DNA from: Isochrysis galbana
Taxonomy: Eukaryota > Haptophyta > Isochrysidales > Isochrysidaceae
DNA: 64,000 bases
Direction: 5' to 3'
Assembly (NCBI GenBank): GCA_018136815.1
Contig: CM030931.1
Location: 2,149,398 to 2,213,397 of the forward strand
Program-made: the position numbers and the translations under genes
Shown here: positions 42,883 through 53,285 of the stretch, piece by piece
How positions within the stretch are numbered: position 1 is the first letter of the stretch
Layout: the number at the start of each line of letters is the position of its first letter
The notes under the pieces: model-generated
Databases searched by the model: none
What the model saw: the letters and a program-made list of their open reading frames with translations, nothing else
Told to the model about the DNA's origin: nothing

Positions 42883-43112
42883 TTATTGGATGGAGCTCAC
42901 TACTCCCGATTAAATTCCCACGTTAATATTCAACGTACATTGTCTCACGCCAGTGGACGTCGTCCCACAGGCCGGTGGCCTCGACAGCGACGCACGCGCT
43001 AACGACTAACGAGCGAGAGCGACCGGAGAGGTAGCACGGAGACGGAGAGACCAACCACGGAATATCTTTAGACCGGAGAACATTTTGGACGAAATCCCTT
43101 CCGTCGGCCGAG

Positions 43113-43475
43113 GTGAGGAGGACGGAGAGAGAGAGGGGAGAGAGAGAGTCTCACAGAGCGACTGCAGACGAGCGTGAAGTCGAAGTCGTGTCTGTTTATT
43201 ACCTTAAACGAGCCAACACTTATAGTAACAGCAAAAACAAAATTCGAATCGCAAATTTCGAGACCAAAATCTGCAAACCTGGGCTTGAGACCATGCGGAA
43301 TCCGAATGTGTGTGTCTTGGGTGTCAGTAGCAACACGGGGAACTGTTCAATTGTGAGTGCGGGCACGTACTTACACGAATATTCATGCCTACGGCCTTCA
43401 GCTTCGTCTGAAGGGCAGGAATACAACAATAGGTGCAAGGTGAGAGCCGCCACGGGGAAGCCGCTCGCTTCGTGA
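43113..43475 (+). CDS. Unknown ORF inside the hAT-like element
   Basis: 120 codons from an ATG-like start in a GA-rich stretch. The later part (SNSKNKIRIANFETKICKPG, then a TYLHEYSCLRPSAS segment) is unlike a transposase. Probably cargo sequence or chance. Confidence 0.2.
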   Translation: MRRTERERGERESHRATADEREVEVVSVYYLKRANTYSNSKNKIRIANFETKICKPGLETMRNPNVCVLGVSSNTGNCSIVSAGTYLHEYSCLRPSASSEGQEYNNRCKVRAATGKPLAS

Positions 43476-43976
43476 CGATGACCGCATTGGAAATGACCTC
43501 AAGACTGCGTGAATAATGTCATGAAAATCATAATAATTAGCTTTGGCGGCTGGGTGGGCGCGGCCGGCATGCGCAAGAAAAATCCCCACCCCCCCTCCCC
43601 CGGCCCCCGGAGTTTCGCGCAAGTTGCGCATAATGGGCGATTTTGAGCCCAAATTTCGCGAAAGTTTTTTCCCCACAGAAGTGGCCCAAGTTTCGAAATG
43701 AGTTTCACGAAACTCTGACCTGGCCCTATTACTGTCAGAACAGTGCCATCCCTGCGATGCGCGGGAGGTCATACCCATTCCCACCCTCCACCTCAATTAT
43801 CCGCCTCAACACCCTACACCCTACACCCTGCTCTTCGTGTCGAACAAGGCGTCAAGCTTCTCGGGGGGGTGTTGATGATTGAAAGCCTCTTCACATTCAG
43901 CGGGAGTACGGGAGTACGGGAATTCGGAATTCCCGCCAAGGCCAAGCGCGCAATTTTCGCCATAGTGCATTGCGAT

Positions 43977-44030
43977 CAACTTTATAGTTGGTTGCAATGG
44001 AGCGCGCCGGCGCGACTCTCTGTCTCTGTT
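43977..44030 (+). mobile_element. Head-only fragment of a hairpin-headed element
   Basis: CAACT-TTAT-AGTTG (43977-43990), then GTTGCA and ATGGAGCGCGCCGGCGCGAC, the same head as 15222 and 16326. The match ends after about 50 bases. The head lies close to the right end of the hAT-like element. Confidence 0.7.
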
Positions 44031-44737
44031 AACGATGGCCCTTCGTCTGCCTCTCTCCTCTCTTTCTCTTCACTACTACTACTGCTTTACTTATACTAAG
44101 TAGAAGTAGATAGAGACCCTCTTCCCTCTTCGCATGAGAGAAGAGGCGACGGGCCTCTCGCTCTTCTCTCTTCCGTTCCCTCTCTCTCTTCTCTCCCTCT
44201 CTCTCATCCTACGCCGCCTCTGTTTACGTTTACGTTAGTAATTCTACGTATTACTGTGAGCGTGCGTTTGATAGTTTGATCGATAGTAGTAGTAGTAGCA
44301 GTATGTATGTAGTAGCTGTAGCTGTAGCTGTGGGAAATTGTAGGAGCCAATAAAAGCCGGTTTTGTGGCAGAGAGAGCGCGATCGCGATGGCGTCGCTCG
44401 CTCTCCTTTCGGCCGCCCTGGTCACCGCGACGGCGCCAGGCGATATGGAGCTGCTGCATGGGATGGGCTGGGGTCCTCTAGCCCCAGCGCGGAGCTGAGA
44501 CAGAGACAGAGACGCATGACGCGTGTGCACAGCGTGCAGCGCCGGCGGAGTGGGAGTGGCCCTGCTTGGCCTGCTCTTCAACAGGAGAGGGCTCAGTCGC
44601 TGACCAGGGCCGCCGCGATCGGCGGCACTGACGTCAGCTACTAAGCGAAAGCCGAATAGAAGAGTTGAGAAACAGGAAGCAGAAAGGAGGAAGAAGGTGT
44701 GAATTGAGGTTACTGTGAATGAAACCTAACAATAGGT
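44031..44737. other. Intergenic; small signal-peptide-like ORF
   Basis: A 36-codon frame from ATG at 44389 (MASLALLSAALVTATAPG...) looks like a signal peptide and could be a first exon, but nothing joins to it clearly. GTAGCTGTAGCTG and TAGTAG microsatellites lie at 44285-44335. Confidence 0.35.
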
Positions 44738-45994
44738 ATGCTTATGTCGTACTCTCGTACTCCTACTACCGGGAGCGAGTCCCGCAGAACGCTCAAGAAA
44801 CTCGCATCGAAGCCCATGCCCCCTCTCGATGTGTCTTTTGCGTCGAGAGTCGAGGTCGAGGAGCCGGGGGCCGATGAGAGACTGAGGCCACAAAGTATAG
44901 CTCTCAGTAGTTCGAGCCAGCGCTCACAAGGGAGTACCGCTACGTATGCTAGCCTCCTTGCGAAGATGGCTGGCAGTAATGGCGGCAACGGCACTCCAGC
45001 GTTTGGACAGGCCACCGAGATGGACGCCGCAGACGTGGCTTCCTCATCGGACGAGGAGGACGATCATGTTGTTCTTCACTTGCGATCCGCCTCAGGACCT
45101 GCCGCCGCTGACCTCGACGATGAGGTGGAAGATGTGCGTCGACGCTGGATCATACGCGAGGAGATGCGGATCAATGCTGCAGATGAGATATCGAGTGTTA
45201 TGCGATCTTCGGCCGCAGCGGAGACTGCCTGCGACGAAACCGGGGCCTTCGGCGAGACGAATTGCTCTCATCCCGCCAGCTCGATGAAGTCGTCCACCGG
45301 GGATGGCGCTGCCATCCTCTCAAATCCACGTGGACCAGGTGGACCTGGTGGACCAGGTGGACCTGCTGAACCACGTACTTGCGCTACAGGCTTCGTTCCA
45401 AGCCCCTTCTTCATGGGTCAGCGATCGGGATTTACTTTCAAGTTAGGCGATTCCGGCCTAGGTTACTATTGCGAAACTTCAAAATGTGCGGCGGATGCGC
45501 TCGGTGCATGTGTGCATGTAGGTGGATCAGCTTCCCGAGACCAAGATCGTCCATGCGCACGTGGCACCTTACCAAGGGTAAGCTCGAAGCAGAGCTTGGC
45601 CAACCTAGAGGATGTACCCGCTCATATGGATGCCAACAGCCTTGAGCTAGAAGCACCTGATGCTGTGATGTCAGCTCAATCCACATCAACAAACCTCGTG
45701 AAATCGCAAGGGAATGTTGATGTTGGCACGTCAAAGGCTATAGTTTTGAAACGTGCTGCGGCACCAACAGCCAATGGTGGCACACAGCCAACGACTGTCA
45801 TCGGATCAATGTTTGCGCCAGATGAGTCATCCAGCGATGATGAGGCTTCCTTCACTGGCTCCGTTGACGACGAGGCGGGAGATGGATCAACCACAACAAG
45901 CGGGTCGAGCAGAATCAAGCAATTGGCGGCTTTGCGCGGAAAGCTATCTAGCCGTGGCAGCGACTCTTCAGACGGTGAGGTTGAATTTGGATGA
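44738..45994 (+). CDS. Unknown acidic, Ser-rich 418-residue protein
   Basis: One exon from ATG at 44738 (a second ATG lies two codons on). Mostly disordered with Ser/Asp/Glu clusters (SSSDEEDDHVV, DESSSDDEASF, SRGSDSSDGEVEFG at the end). Two features stand out. A short helix-like DDEVEDVRRRWIIREEMRIN lies near 125-145. A compact central motif, PSPFFMGQRSGFTFKLGDSG then LGYY, is the only clearly ordered-looking part. A collagen-like GPGGPGGPGG run comes from a small GGTGGACCT tandem repeat at about 45335-45370. No family recognised; the acidic-serine composition would suit a nuclear or phosphorylated scaffold, which is inference. Confidence 0.65.
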   Translation: MLMSYSRTPTTGSESRRTLKKLASKPMPPLDVSFASRVEVEEPGADERLRPQSIALSSSSQRSQGSTATYASLLAKMAGSNGGNGTPAFGQATEMDAADVASSSDEEDDHVVLHLRSASGPAAADLDDEVEDVRRRWIIREEMRINAADEISSVMRSSAAAETACDETGAFGETNCSHPASSMKSSTGDGAAILSNPRGPGGPGGPGGPAEPRTCATGFVPSPFFMGQRSGFTFKLGDSGLGYYCETSKCAADALGACVHVGGSASRDQDRPCARGTLPRVSSKQSLANLEDVPAHMDANSLELEAPDAVMSAQSTSTNLVKSQGNVDVGTSKAIVLKRAAAPTANGGTQPTTVIGSMFAPDESSSDDEASFTGSVDDEAGDGSTTTSGSSRIKQLAALRGKLSSRGSDSSDGEVEFG

Positions 45995-46189
45995 GAGTAA
46001 TACTATGAGGCTACACTCTAGCCTGGGTTTGTCCGGAGAGTGGCTGTAGGTCTATGCCGTTGTATCGCGGGGGTGCCCACGAGGCAACCACCGCGGCGTG
46101 TGAGATGCAGAGCGCCAACAGCGGCCTCACATCGCAGTCCCGTTTATCGCATGATAAAATTCTCTCTACATTCACAGACACACACACAT

Positions 46190-46786
46190 TTACAGTAGCG
46201 CGCGAGAGACTAACGGTAACAAGGAAGAACGCGCGCAGACAATACGTGCCGGACCCGCGCCCGAGAGGGTCGGTTCCCCCCTCTCGCAACCCGGCCGCCG
46301 GGGTCCTCCGAATAGCGGCGAGATCCGTGATGCGTGCGACTTGTCCTGCATGTAGAGTTTGCCAGCTGCTCGGCGCACTTGCACCATGGGATCCGTTTCA
46401 GCGTACGCGACCGCCATGATGTATTCCATGCAGAGGTACGCGACGGCGGCCTCGTCTCCAATGTACTTGGTTTTGGGGATCCTGTCGTACTCGTCAGAGT
46501 AGTCGCCGACGAGCATGAGGGTTGCCTTGCACCAACGGCCCATGTATGGCTCGATGAGTGCCCACATCGACGGGGAGCGTTCCTTGGCCAGATCCACGCG
46601 AAAGTCTCCACATCCACACCTCGTCGAAGAGAAGCCGCCCTGGGCAAGGGACTGAAGTGCGCGGCGCGCAATGTGAGCTAATTCCTTTCTATTTTTGGCA
46701 CAGCGTGACCATGCGTGCCCGTAGCATCTTGTTTCTCTAGAAGTGTGAGGTATCACCAGGTAGAAATGCCTGAATAATTCCTCCAA
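46190..46786 (-). CDS. Duplicated unknown ORF family, copy 1
   Basis: The minus-strand frame shares an ~85-residue block with 54302-54715: CGDFRVDLAKER, MWALIEPYMGRWCKA, LMLVGDYSDEYDRIPKTKY, IGDEAAVAYLCMEY, then DPMVQVRRAAGKLYM. Identity is above 90% in that block. Before and after it the two copies differ: here the C-terminal part is Arg/Gly-rich and ends at 46190. The block looks like a folded helical domain with Cys, but I do not recognise it. The start codon is uncertain. Confidence 0.5.
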   Translation of the reverse strand: MEELFRHFYLVIPHTSRETRCYGHAWSRCAKNRKELAHIARRALQSLAQGGFSSTRCGCGDFRVDLAKERSPSMWALIEPYMGRWCKATLMLVGDYSDEYDRIPKTKYIGDEAAVAYLCMEYIMAVAYAETDPMVQVRRAAGKLYMQDKSHASRISPLFGGPRRPGCERGEPTLSGAGPARIVCARSSLLPLVSRALL

Positions 46787-46879
46787 TGAGTATTATTAGT
46801 ACAAATATGAGCACAAAGCTAAAATGCCGAATACCCAATTTTACTACAGAATGTGTTATTTTAATTTTAATACAACGCG

Positions 46880-47366
46880 GCGCGAGGAGCGCGGGGTGGT
46901 GGAAGACGCCTGGGAAGAGGACTCTGGAGTTTCTCTCTCTCCCCCCCCCCCTCCCGCGGCATGCACACGCATGGAAGTTTCCGCACGCCGTCACGGCTGC
47001 GCAGAAAAAAGGGTTTCGGCAGGCCCGGCAGGCGCACGCCGTGTGCATGATGAGTGGCAATCACACTTCGCCAGATGCGTGTGCCTCGGGCCCCCCGCGG
47101 GGACTCCGTGCGTGGGCATGGAAGTTTCCGCACGCCGTCACGGCTGCGCAGAAAAAAGGGTTTCGGCAGGCGCACGCCGTGTGCATGATGAGTGCTCGAC
47201 TCGGTCGTTGCTTGCGCAACGGGGGGGGGGACACGCGCCGCGGAAAGCAGGGAAAATAAGTTGTTACGCTAGTCTGCATTTAATTTTAAAATAACGCTCT
47301 ATATACAACTGTGGACATTCGATCGCTCAATTCGACTGATGTCCCACAATTGACGGAACGACACCT
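46880..47366. repeat. Satellite-like array with conserved terminus, locus 2
   Basis: Two units carrying GCATGGAAGTTTCCGCACGC, then CGTCACGGCTGCGCAGAAAA and GGGTTTCGGCAGG (starts near 46970 and 47117). Then CTCTATATACAACTGTGGAC through GACGGAACGACACC, the same terminus as at 31.9 and 56.3 kb. Confidence 0.8.
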
Positions 47367-47504
47367 TATACCCCGAGTCAACGAGTCAATACAAGTCAAG
47401 CACGCGCCTGAGCCACCCCCACCCAGTCGCCTGCCACCACCTCCCACAAGCCTCCTTCCACACTTCCGCGCCCTCCGTGCATCGTACGTCGTGCGTCGAT
47501 CACC

Positions 47505-47753
47505 ATGCCCGTAGTCACCCCCGAGGAAAGCTCCATGAGCTCCCACCAAGAACCGCATTCCGCGCTAGCTGCCGGCGCGCCCTCGCAGGCAATCTCCAAT
47601 AGTGAGATCAGCCTTGCTCTGACATCCATGAGCTCCCACCAAGAACCGCATTCCGCGCTAGCTGCCGGCGCGCCCTCGCAGGCAATCTCCAAGAGTGAGA
47701 TCAGCCCTGCTCTGACAGAGCTGATGGGTGCTTTGAGTGATTCGATGTGGTAA
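47505..47753 (+). CDS. Small ORF with a 31-residue internal duplication
   Basis: 82 codons. A 93-bp tandem duplication (periods starting near 47535 and 47628) encodes two copies of MSSHQEPHSALAAGAPSQ followed by AIS-x-SEIS. Only three base changes separate the copies, so the duplication is recent. No domain; it could be an exon or a non-coding tandem repeat. Confidence 0.3.
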   Translation: MPVVTPEESSMSSHQEPHSALAAGAPSQAISNSEISLALTSMSSHQEPHSALAAGAPSQAISKSEISPALTELMGALSDSMW

Positions 47754-48054
47754 AGTGTCCTTCCCACCCTTGAACTGGTGAATGCTTGCGGATCTGGCAT
47801 TGGCGACCACTGAAGAATTTGTGTAGACTGACCCTATTGTCTAGGTCCCACCAGTTGTGGGAACGCGTGGTGCACTCGGCAGCCACAAATTCGATGGAAA
47901 GATTTTCATCAAACTCGTCGAGTCGTCGAGTCCATTTGATGATGTGTTGCACCCTTGAGCGTCGACGCGCGCGCTGGTGTCATGGAGATTGCGGTGACCT
48001 CTCGGCGGGGGTACCACGTTAGAACTTATAGCGTCGTATGACATCTTGTTAGCT

Positions 48055-48195
48055 AGCATTCCTAGCCACATACACCGGACGAGCCATGCGCCAACCGCGC
48101 ACACCCCCATCGCGGGGGAGTGGCTCCGTTGCCGTTGAAGGGCTACGGTCCCGCAGCACTAAGGTTATACCAACACAACAATAAAACTCTGACGC
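48055..48195. repeat. ~150-bp repeat upstream of Z-ISO
   Basis: Partner of 35695-35855; about 85% alike, same orientation, including the CCCCC-ATCGC-GGGGG hairpin. Confidence 0.8.
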
Positions 48196-48211
48196 CCCTC
48201 CCCCTCTCGTC

Positions 48212-48345
48212 GTCTCCCCCCCCCCCCCCCCCCCCCCTCTCTCTCCCTCCCTCCCTCCCTCCCTCTCTCTCCCTCTCTCTCTCTCTCTCTCCCTCCCTCC
48301 CTCCTTCCCCCCCCCCCCCCCCTCCCCCTCTCTCTCTCTCTCTAC
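48212..48345 (+). repeat. C-tract and CT microsatellite in the Z-ISO leader
   Basis: C18-like tract, CCCT repeats and (CT)n just upstream of the start codon, resembling the CT-rich leaders of other genes in this window. Confidence 0.9.
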
Positions 48346-48377
48346 CCAGTCACCCTCTTTCTCCCTTTCCGAGGGCT

Positions 48378-49751
48378 ATGCGCTCCGTCTGCCTGGCCCT
48401 CCTCGCTGCGCATGCCGTCGCACTCGGCCTTACTCCGCCTGCGCTGCACCGGCCGGCTGTGCCGCGAGTGAGGGCGTCGCTAGGCCGCGCATCTGCCTCG
48501 GGCAAGCCACCCGCCACGCTGCCCGACCGTGGTCCCGAGCTTCCGCCGCCGACCGAGGAAGGTGGCGCTCTCTCTCAGATCCTGCCGCTCTCGCTCCTAC
48601 TAGAGTCGCAGTCTGCCGACCGCTCGAACGATCTTCTGATAGGCGAAGACGCGGCCGCCTTTGCATGGAAGAACGAGAAGATGGGTACGCTTCTCCAGGA
48701 TGGTGGTGTCGTCGGGCGCGACTGGATTACATTCTTCGCTGCTGTCGGCACCATCATGTCCGCCCTGGCGGTCCTCTGGATCTACTCGCCGACCGGCTAT
48801 GGCGACGACTTCCTTGCTGCGCTTGAGGCGGCATGTGGTGGGAACTCGCATCTAGTGACTCTTTGCTTTGGCATCATCTTCCCAATCGTGCACTCTGGGC
48901 TAGCGTCATTGCGCCCGTATGCCACCAAGATCACGGGCGAGCGCCTTTGGCGCGTCATATTCGCTTCTTGCTCCCTTCCTTTGGCATATTCATGGATTGT
49001 CTACTTCATCTCACATGCCCACGACGGCATTGTCTTTTGGAATGGGGAGCAGTACCCTGCCGTTCATGCCGCTGCATGGTGCGTAACATTTCCCCAGTGG
49101 TGAGGCATGATTGTGCCCAGATGTTCTCTAGCTGACGCTCAGGTTGTATCTTCAGACGCATGCCCGAAATGAGAAGCCTGGAAGGCGGGCCATGCCAATT
49201 CAATTCATGACATGACGCCCTTGTTCATGTGTGTCGTCAGGTTAGTGAACTTCGCATCCTTCTTCTTCCTCTACCCGTCTGTCTTCAACCTCAAGGAGGT
49301 AGCTGCTGTGGAAAAGCCTCGTCTTCATTTGTGGGAAACTGGGATCATTCGGATCACTCGCCACCCACAAATGGTTGGACAGGTGATGTGGTCTGCCGCC
49401 CACCTGGCCATGGTGGGTTCCTCCTTCACTGCGTTAACGATGGTGCTGCTCGTCGGGCATCACCTCTTTGCTTGTTGGAATGGTGATCGACGGTTGCTCA
49501 AGGAGCACGGCGATGCCTTCCTTGCTGTAAAGGAGCGCACGTCGATCATTCCTTTTGCTGCAATTTTGGAGGGACGGCAGGTTCTCCCTGCGGACTACTA
49601 TAAAGAGCTGATTCGGGCTCCCTACGTACTCATTGCCCTGGGCACCATGGGGGCTTACCTGGCACACCCTTACATGCAGGCTGGCGCGGCTCTCGTTCGC
49701 AACACAGGGCTTGTGCCTGGTGGTATTTTGGACCCCCTCTTTCATCACTGA
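48378..49751 (+). CDS. Z-ISO: 15-cis-zeta-carotene isomerase (Z-ISO), plastid-targeted
   Basis: Isomerises the 15-cis bond of 9,15,9'-tri-cis-zeta-carotene in the plastid, between phytoene desaturase and zeta-carotene desaturase. Exon 1 is 48378-49078. The intron is 49079-49240 (GTGCGT...GTCGTCAG, 162 nt, phase 2). Exon 2 is 49241-49751; about 403 residues. The splice joins HAAAW to [13 protein letters not shown], the exact family order. NnrU/Z-ISO motifs are [71 protein letters not shown] and [15 protein letters not shown]. The N-terminus ([17 protein letters not shown]) is a signal peptide followed by an Arg/Ala/Pro-rich transit-like stretch, the bipartite signal of a secondary plastid. Several membrane spans. 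Confidence 0.95.
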
Positions 49752-50180
49752 GCATGGCACCTGAGCGGCACTCACGTAATTGCATCCTAGGAGCTGCCCT
49801 TACTATCTGTGACCCTCCGCTTGCTCCCCACGCGCGCTCATCATGTGGATGCGTTGCTAGTGAATGGCAAGCGTTGCTGCACGGGATGCCAGTATTTCAT
49901 TGTTTGGAGCCGTGGGTAAGGTTGTGGGGATGTATGTGGCTATGGTATGCTGGTGGCAGCATGCGCTCCAACACAACGCACGGTTGGTCATGTGCTACAG
50001 GCACTTGACATTGACACTGATTGGACTGCAAATAAATTGCAATAGTGTCGCTGTGGGTCGCCGATTGCTCACAGGCTGCCTGTATGTTGCTCGCCTAGCG
50101 CTGGCCCAAGGCCACGCAAAAGGTTGGTGGCGCTGCTTCCGCTCAGTCAAGCCGGTGCACACTTCCAACACATAACTCAC
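49752..50180. other. Intergenic
   Basis: 3' flank of Z-ISO; no gene recognised. Confidence 0.5.
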
Positions 50181-50660
50181 GAACTAAGTTCATACTTAGT
50201 TCAGCATGGGGGGGCGCCTCGTGTCCCCCCTCTCAGGCACCAATTCCCCTCCGGGGGGCCTGTCGGTCAACCCCATGCTCTGGCCCTTTTGGCATGCGAG
50301 CAGGGCAATCAACACCACCACCCAGACCCCCAGTGGGCGCGGGTCGCGAGCCGCACTCCCAGGCTCACTTGGGCCTGCTCTCGTACTGACTCCCCCCCCA
50401 TCCCTAGTCGCCAGGCAGACAGGGGCCTCTGGGCGGCACCCAGGGCCAGCGAGGCGAGCGAGGGAGAGGCAGGGGGGGCCAGGGGCTGAGCCCCAGTCTC
50501 CACTGCCTCTTGCGCCCACCTGGTCGGGCGGGTCGTCTTGACGCGGTCGCTTCGGCGACAGGGGGGGGTCCATGAATGCTTCGGCTCCATCGCGGCGAGG
50601 GCGGCGGCGGCGAGGGCGGGAGGCGGCGCGCGCTCCATGACCCTATCGTTTTACCGATAG
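50181..50660. mobile_element. Two hairpin-headed fragments, tail to tail
   Basis: On the left, hairpin GAACTAAGT-TCAT-ACTTAGTTC (50181-50202, 9 perfect pairs) leads a plus-strand element with ATG at 50206. Its encoded MGGRLVSPLSGTNSPPGGL and ARERQGGPG resemble copy c. On the right, hairpin CTATCG/CGATAG (50643-50660) leads a minus-strand LINE ORF1 head (ATG at 50638, MERAPPPALAAAALAAME). They meet near 50510, so hairpins cap both ends of a ~480-bp unit. No TSD seen. Confidence 0.75.
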
Positions 50661-51438
50661 TTCGGGCTGGGCGCCCCTACACAGTCGCGGCTTTGGCGCT
50701 TTGGCCTCGTTCGCAAGCACGAGACACAGACCCGACCAGACAACTCAATCCTCACCAAATGGGGCCTGCGTATCAAAAGCTTCAATGAAAGCAAGGCGCA
50801 CAGGCCCTTGGACCAAAGGGATAGGACAGCAAACACGACCGACTCAAGAAGGCCAAACGGCCCTTCCCACACACACCCACGACGGGGGGGAACCCACGCG
50901 CCGGCGATGAAGCCCAAGGCCCACAAGCCACAAGATAGGTCACACAACATGCCCAAGGGGCACCACCATTCAAGGCGAAGCCCACATGGGCGAGACCGCA
51001 CGACGCAGGGAGAGGCCCCGCAACAATGCGACCAGCTCATATACTCATGCACTCATGCATGGTGCCGGGCCAGCCCCTCGTGCATGAGCACGAGGGCGGT
51101 ATCGCGGCTGCGTAGGGTCCAGGCCCGGGGGCCTTCCCTATTGGAGTGTCCGGCTGGTGTGGTGTGTTTGGTGTTGCTGTGGGTGGTGGTTTGGGGTTTG
51201 GGTTTTGGGTGTGCTGCATGCTGGCTGCTGCCAGCATGCGTGCTGCTGTCTCGCTGTTCGTGGTGATGCGCGGACGTGGCACGGTGGCTCTTTCGCCCAC
51301 CTGGCTGGGCGGGTCGTCCTGTCGTGGTCGCTTTGGCGAGAGCCATAGGTGTGCGCCCTGCTCAGGACTTCGTCCAACGCGGCGGCAGTGGGGGAGGGAG
51401 GCGGCGCGCACTCCATGACCCTATCGTTTCAACGATAG
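50661..51438 (-). mobile_element. LINE ORF1 5' fragment headed by a hairpin
   Basis: Minus strand. Hairpin CTATCGT/ACGATAG (plus 51421-51438), ATG at 51416 (MECAPPPSPTAAALDE). It then matches ORF1 of the 7.5-10.9-kb LINE through LARHH-type sequence near 51060, with frameshifts. Downstream (51060-50661) is unassigned LINE-like sequence. Confidence 0.7.
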
Positions 51439-52198
51439 TTGCATCGCAACCAATCATAAATCTATTTGTATAAGGTGTTACTCTGTAGATCTATGACACA
51501 GGCCTATGGGCTATAGGCTATAGGCGGCAGTGCATGAATGACTGGAACCCCAATGCCTACACACACATGAAAGAAAGCGAAGGTTGCGCGGCAGCAACCA
51601 TTGAGCGGCGACGATCCATTGGAACAAAGAATGTGCGCACACATGCTCTCATCCTCCTATCTGCACCCTACGATCAGTTCTGCTTCTCCTGTAGCAGCCC
51701 TGAAGACATCTATAGAGTACGCACATTGCAGGATCACGCAGAGCAGAACTCACGCAAAGCATAACTCACAACATCACACGCATGACGGACGGAGTGTAGG
51801 TAATGACTTCCTTGGTGCGCTGGAGTGATGCTCGCGGAGCACCGAGGCTGAAATCCATGCATCATCATTCAAAGAAGCCGATCGCTCAATCCAACGAGAT
51901 CAGCACCAGGACGTGAGTAACGGAGAGGAGTCGCAAAGGTCTTACCACCGGATCAAGAATCTCGAAAGTGCACATTGAACCAAGCCTTGTGTAGCTTGCA
52001 AGCTTGGGAAGGCCGCAGCCGCAAACATATCAGAGAGCACAGCCATGACATCCTTATGATCACGCCATGCGATACCGGGCAGGCGATCGCTTAGACAGTT
52101 CTCGTTGTGAGATGGCTGATAATTCAATACGCATCCAATAGGTGAGGGGGGCAGTGAGCTGTCCAACATTTCACCACCTGTCGCAGTTTAGTGTTCGT
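51439..52198. other. No confident gene
   Basis: 3' flank of TBP. A 75-codon minus-strand frame with an ATG (51942-52169, containing GCVLNYQPSHNENCLSDRLP) looks protein-like, but nothing supports it further. Confidence 0.4.
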
Positions 52199-53285
52199 TC
52201 ACGACTCAGACCTCACAAAATCCGTAGACACACCAAATGCCGCCGTGCCAGGCAACTTTCTGAATTCTTGGAGCACAGGATATATTTGTTCGAATGCCGT
52301 GTAGATTTCGTTCCTGACTCTGCCACCCGTCAGGACGACTTTGCCCGAAACGAAAATGAGTAGTACAATCTTGGGTCGCACCATCCGGTAGATGAGGCCA
52401 GGAAACAGCTCAGGCTCATACGATGTGTAAATCGAGTGTTTGTATGCAATGCCCTCTAGACGGATGGGGAATTTGACATCGCAAGAAGCGACCTAAGGTA
52501 ATCCGGGCAAGGGAAGTTGGTCAGCGCAGGAAGTTAGGATGATGCGGCTTGAAAATGCTGTTGCAAGGGAAGAAGAGATGAGGCCAGGATGGACTTCAGC
52601 CCGCGTGGCAGCGCGACGGCACACGTACTATGTTTTGAATTTTGAAATCGGTGAATCGAGCCGGAAAATCAAGCTTCTGCACAATACGAGCGTATTTCCG
52701 TGCAGCCTGCCGTGCCTGATCACGGCAAACACACGGGTAGGCAAAGGAATGCATTGAGCCATAAGCCCAGGGAATTTATTGCATGAGGCCAAATTGTGCA
52801 ACAAAGGCCTGAGGAGCGACCGCGATTGTCCTGACGTGAGAAAACGCGTAGCTTTCGAACCTGCTCTTCCGACTTGGCCCCTGTCACTACCATCTTCCCC
52901 GATTTGAAGATCAATGCCGTTCTACATGCGACATGCACGGTGGAGGACTTGTCAGCTCTTGGGTCCTTTCTCATGTGCGACTACCATAACCCACACATTG
53001 TGCAGGTGATAAAGAGTGCGTGCCGCGCTGCGAAGCAGCTTTCCAGCACGCTTGCTATGGCGATGGGATGCGGTAGACTTACGTTTTCGGCTCTCGTATG
53101 CGCATGATGACTGCGGAGAATCGCTGAGCGCTCACAAGGAGAGGTCAGAGGTCAACATAATATTCGCACGCAACAGGTGATGGGACATGAGCCGTACCTT
53201 CGGGTTATACTCTGCGTTCCGCGCGTGCATTGCAATCGTCTTGAGGTCAAGCGCAATGCCCAGGTTGCAGGTGGCCACAATGTTC
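52199..53285 (-). CDS. TBP: TATA-box-binding protein (TBP), multi-exon
   Basis: General transcription factor that binds core promoters for all three nuclear RNA polymerases. Five exons fit the two-repeat TBP saddle: 53285-53198 ([15 protein letters not shown]...EYNPK), 53123-53083 ([14 protein letters not shown]), 52921-52861 ([20 protein letters not shown]), 52715-52629 ([20 protein letters not shown]...IQNI) and 52492-52199 ([68 protein letters not shown]). All introns are GT-AG and 74-161 nt, and every junction keeps frame. The last exon adds [18 protein letters not shown] after the usual FRK end. Exon one begins in mid-codon after GTCAG, so at least one upstream exon with the start codon is still missing. 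Confidence 0.95.

Larger units (their letters stand above)
42536..43728. mobile_element. 1193-bp hAT-like non-autonomous transposon with 8-bp TSD
   Basis: Perfect 21-bp terminal inverted repeats beginning TAGGGCCAGGTCAGAGTTTC. Perfect TSD TTACTGTC at 42528-42535 and 43729-43736. TAGGG ends and 8-bp TSDs are typical of hAT elements. Both subterminal regions repeat AGTTTCGC-like motifs many times, as transposase-binding sites often do. The interior holds a CAG microsatellite and a 120-codon frame (43113-43475) of unknown type; no transposase. Confidence 0.93.
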
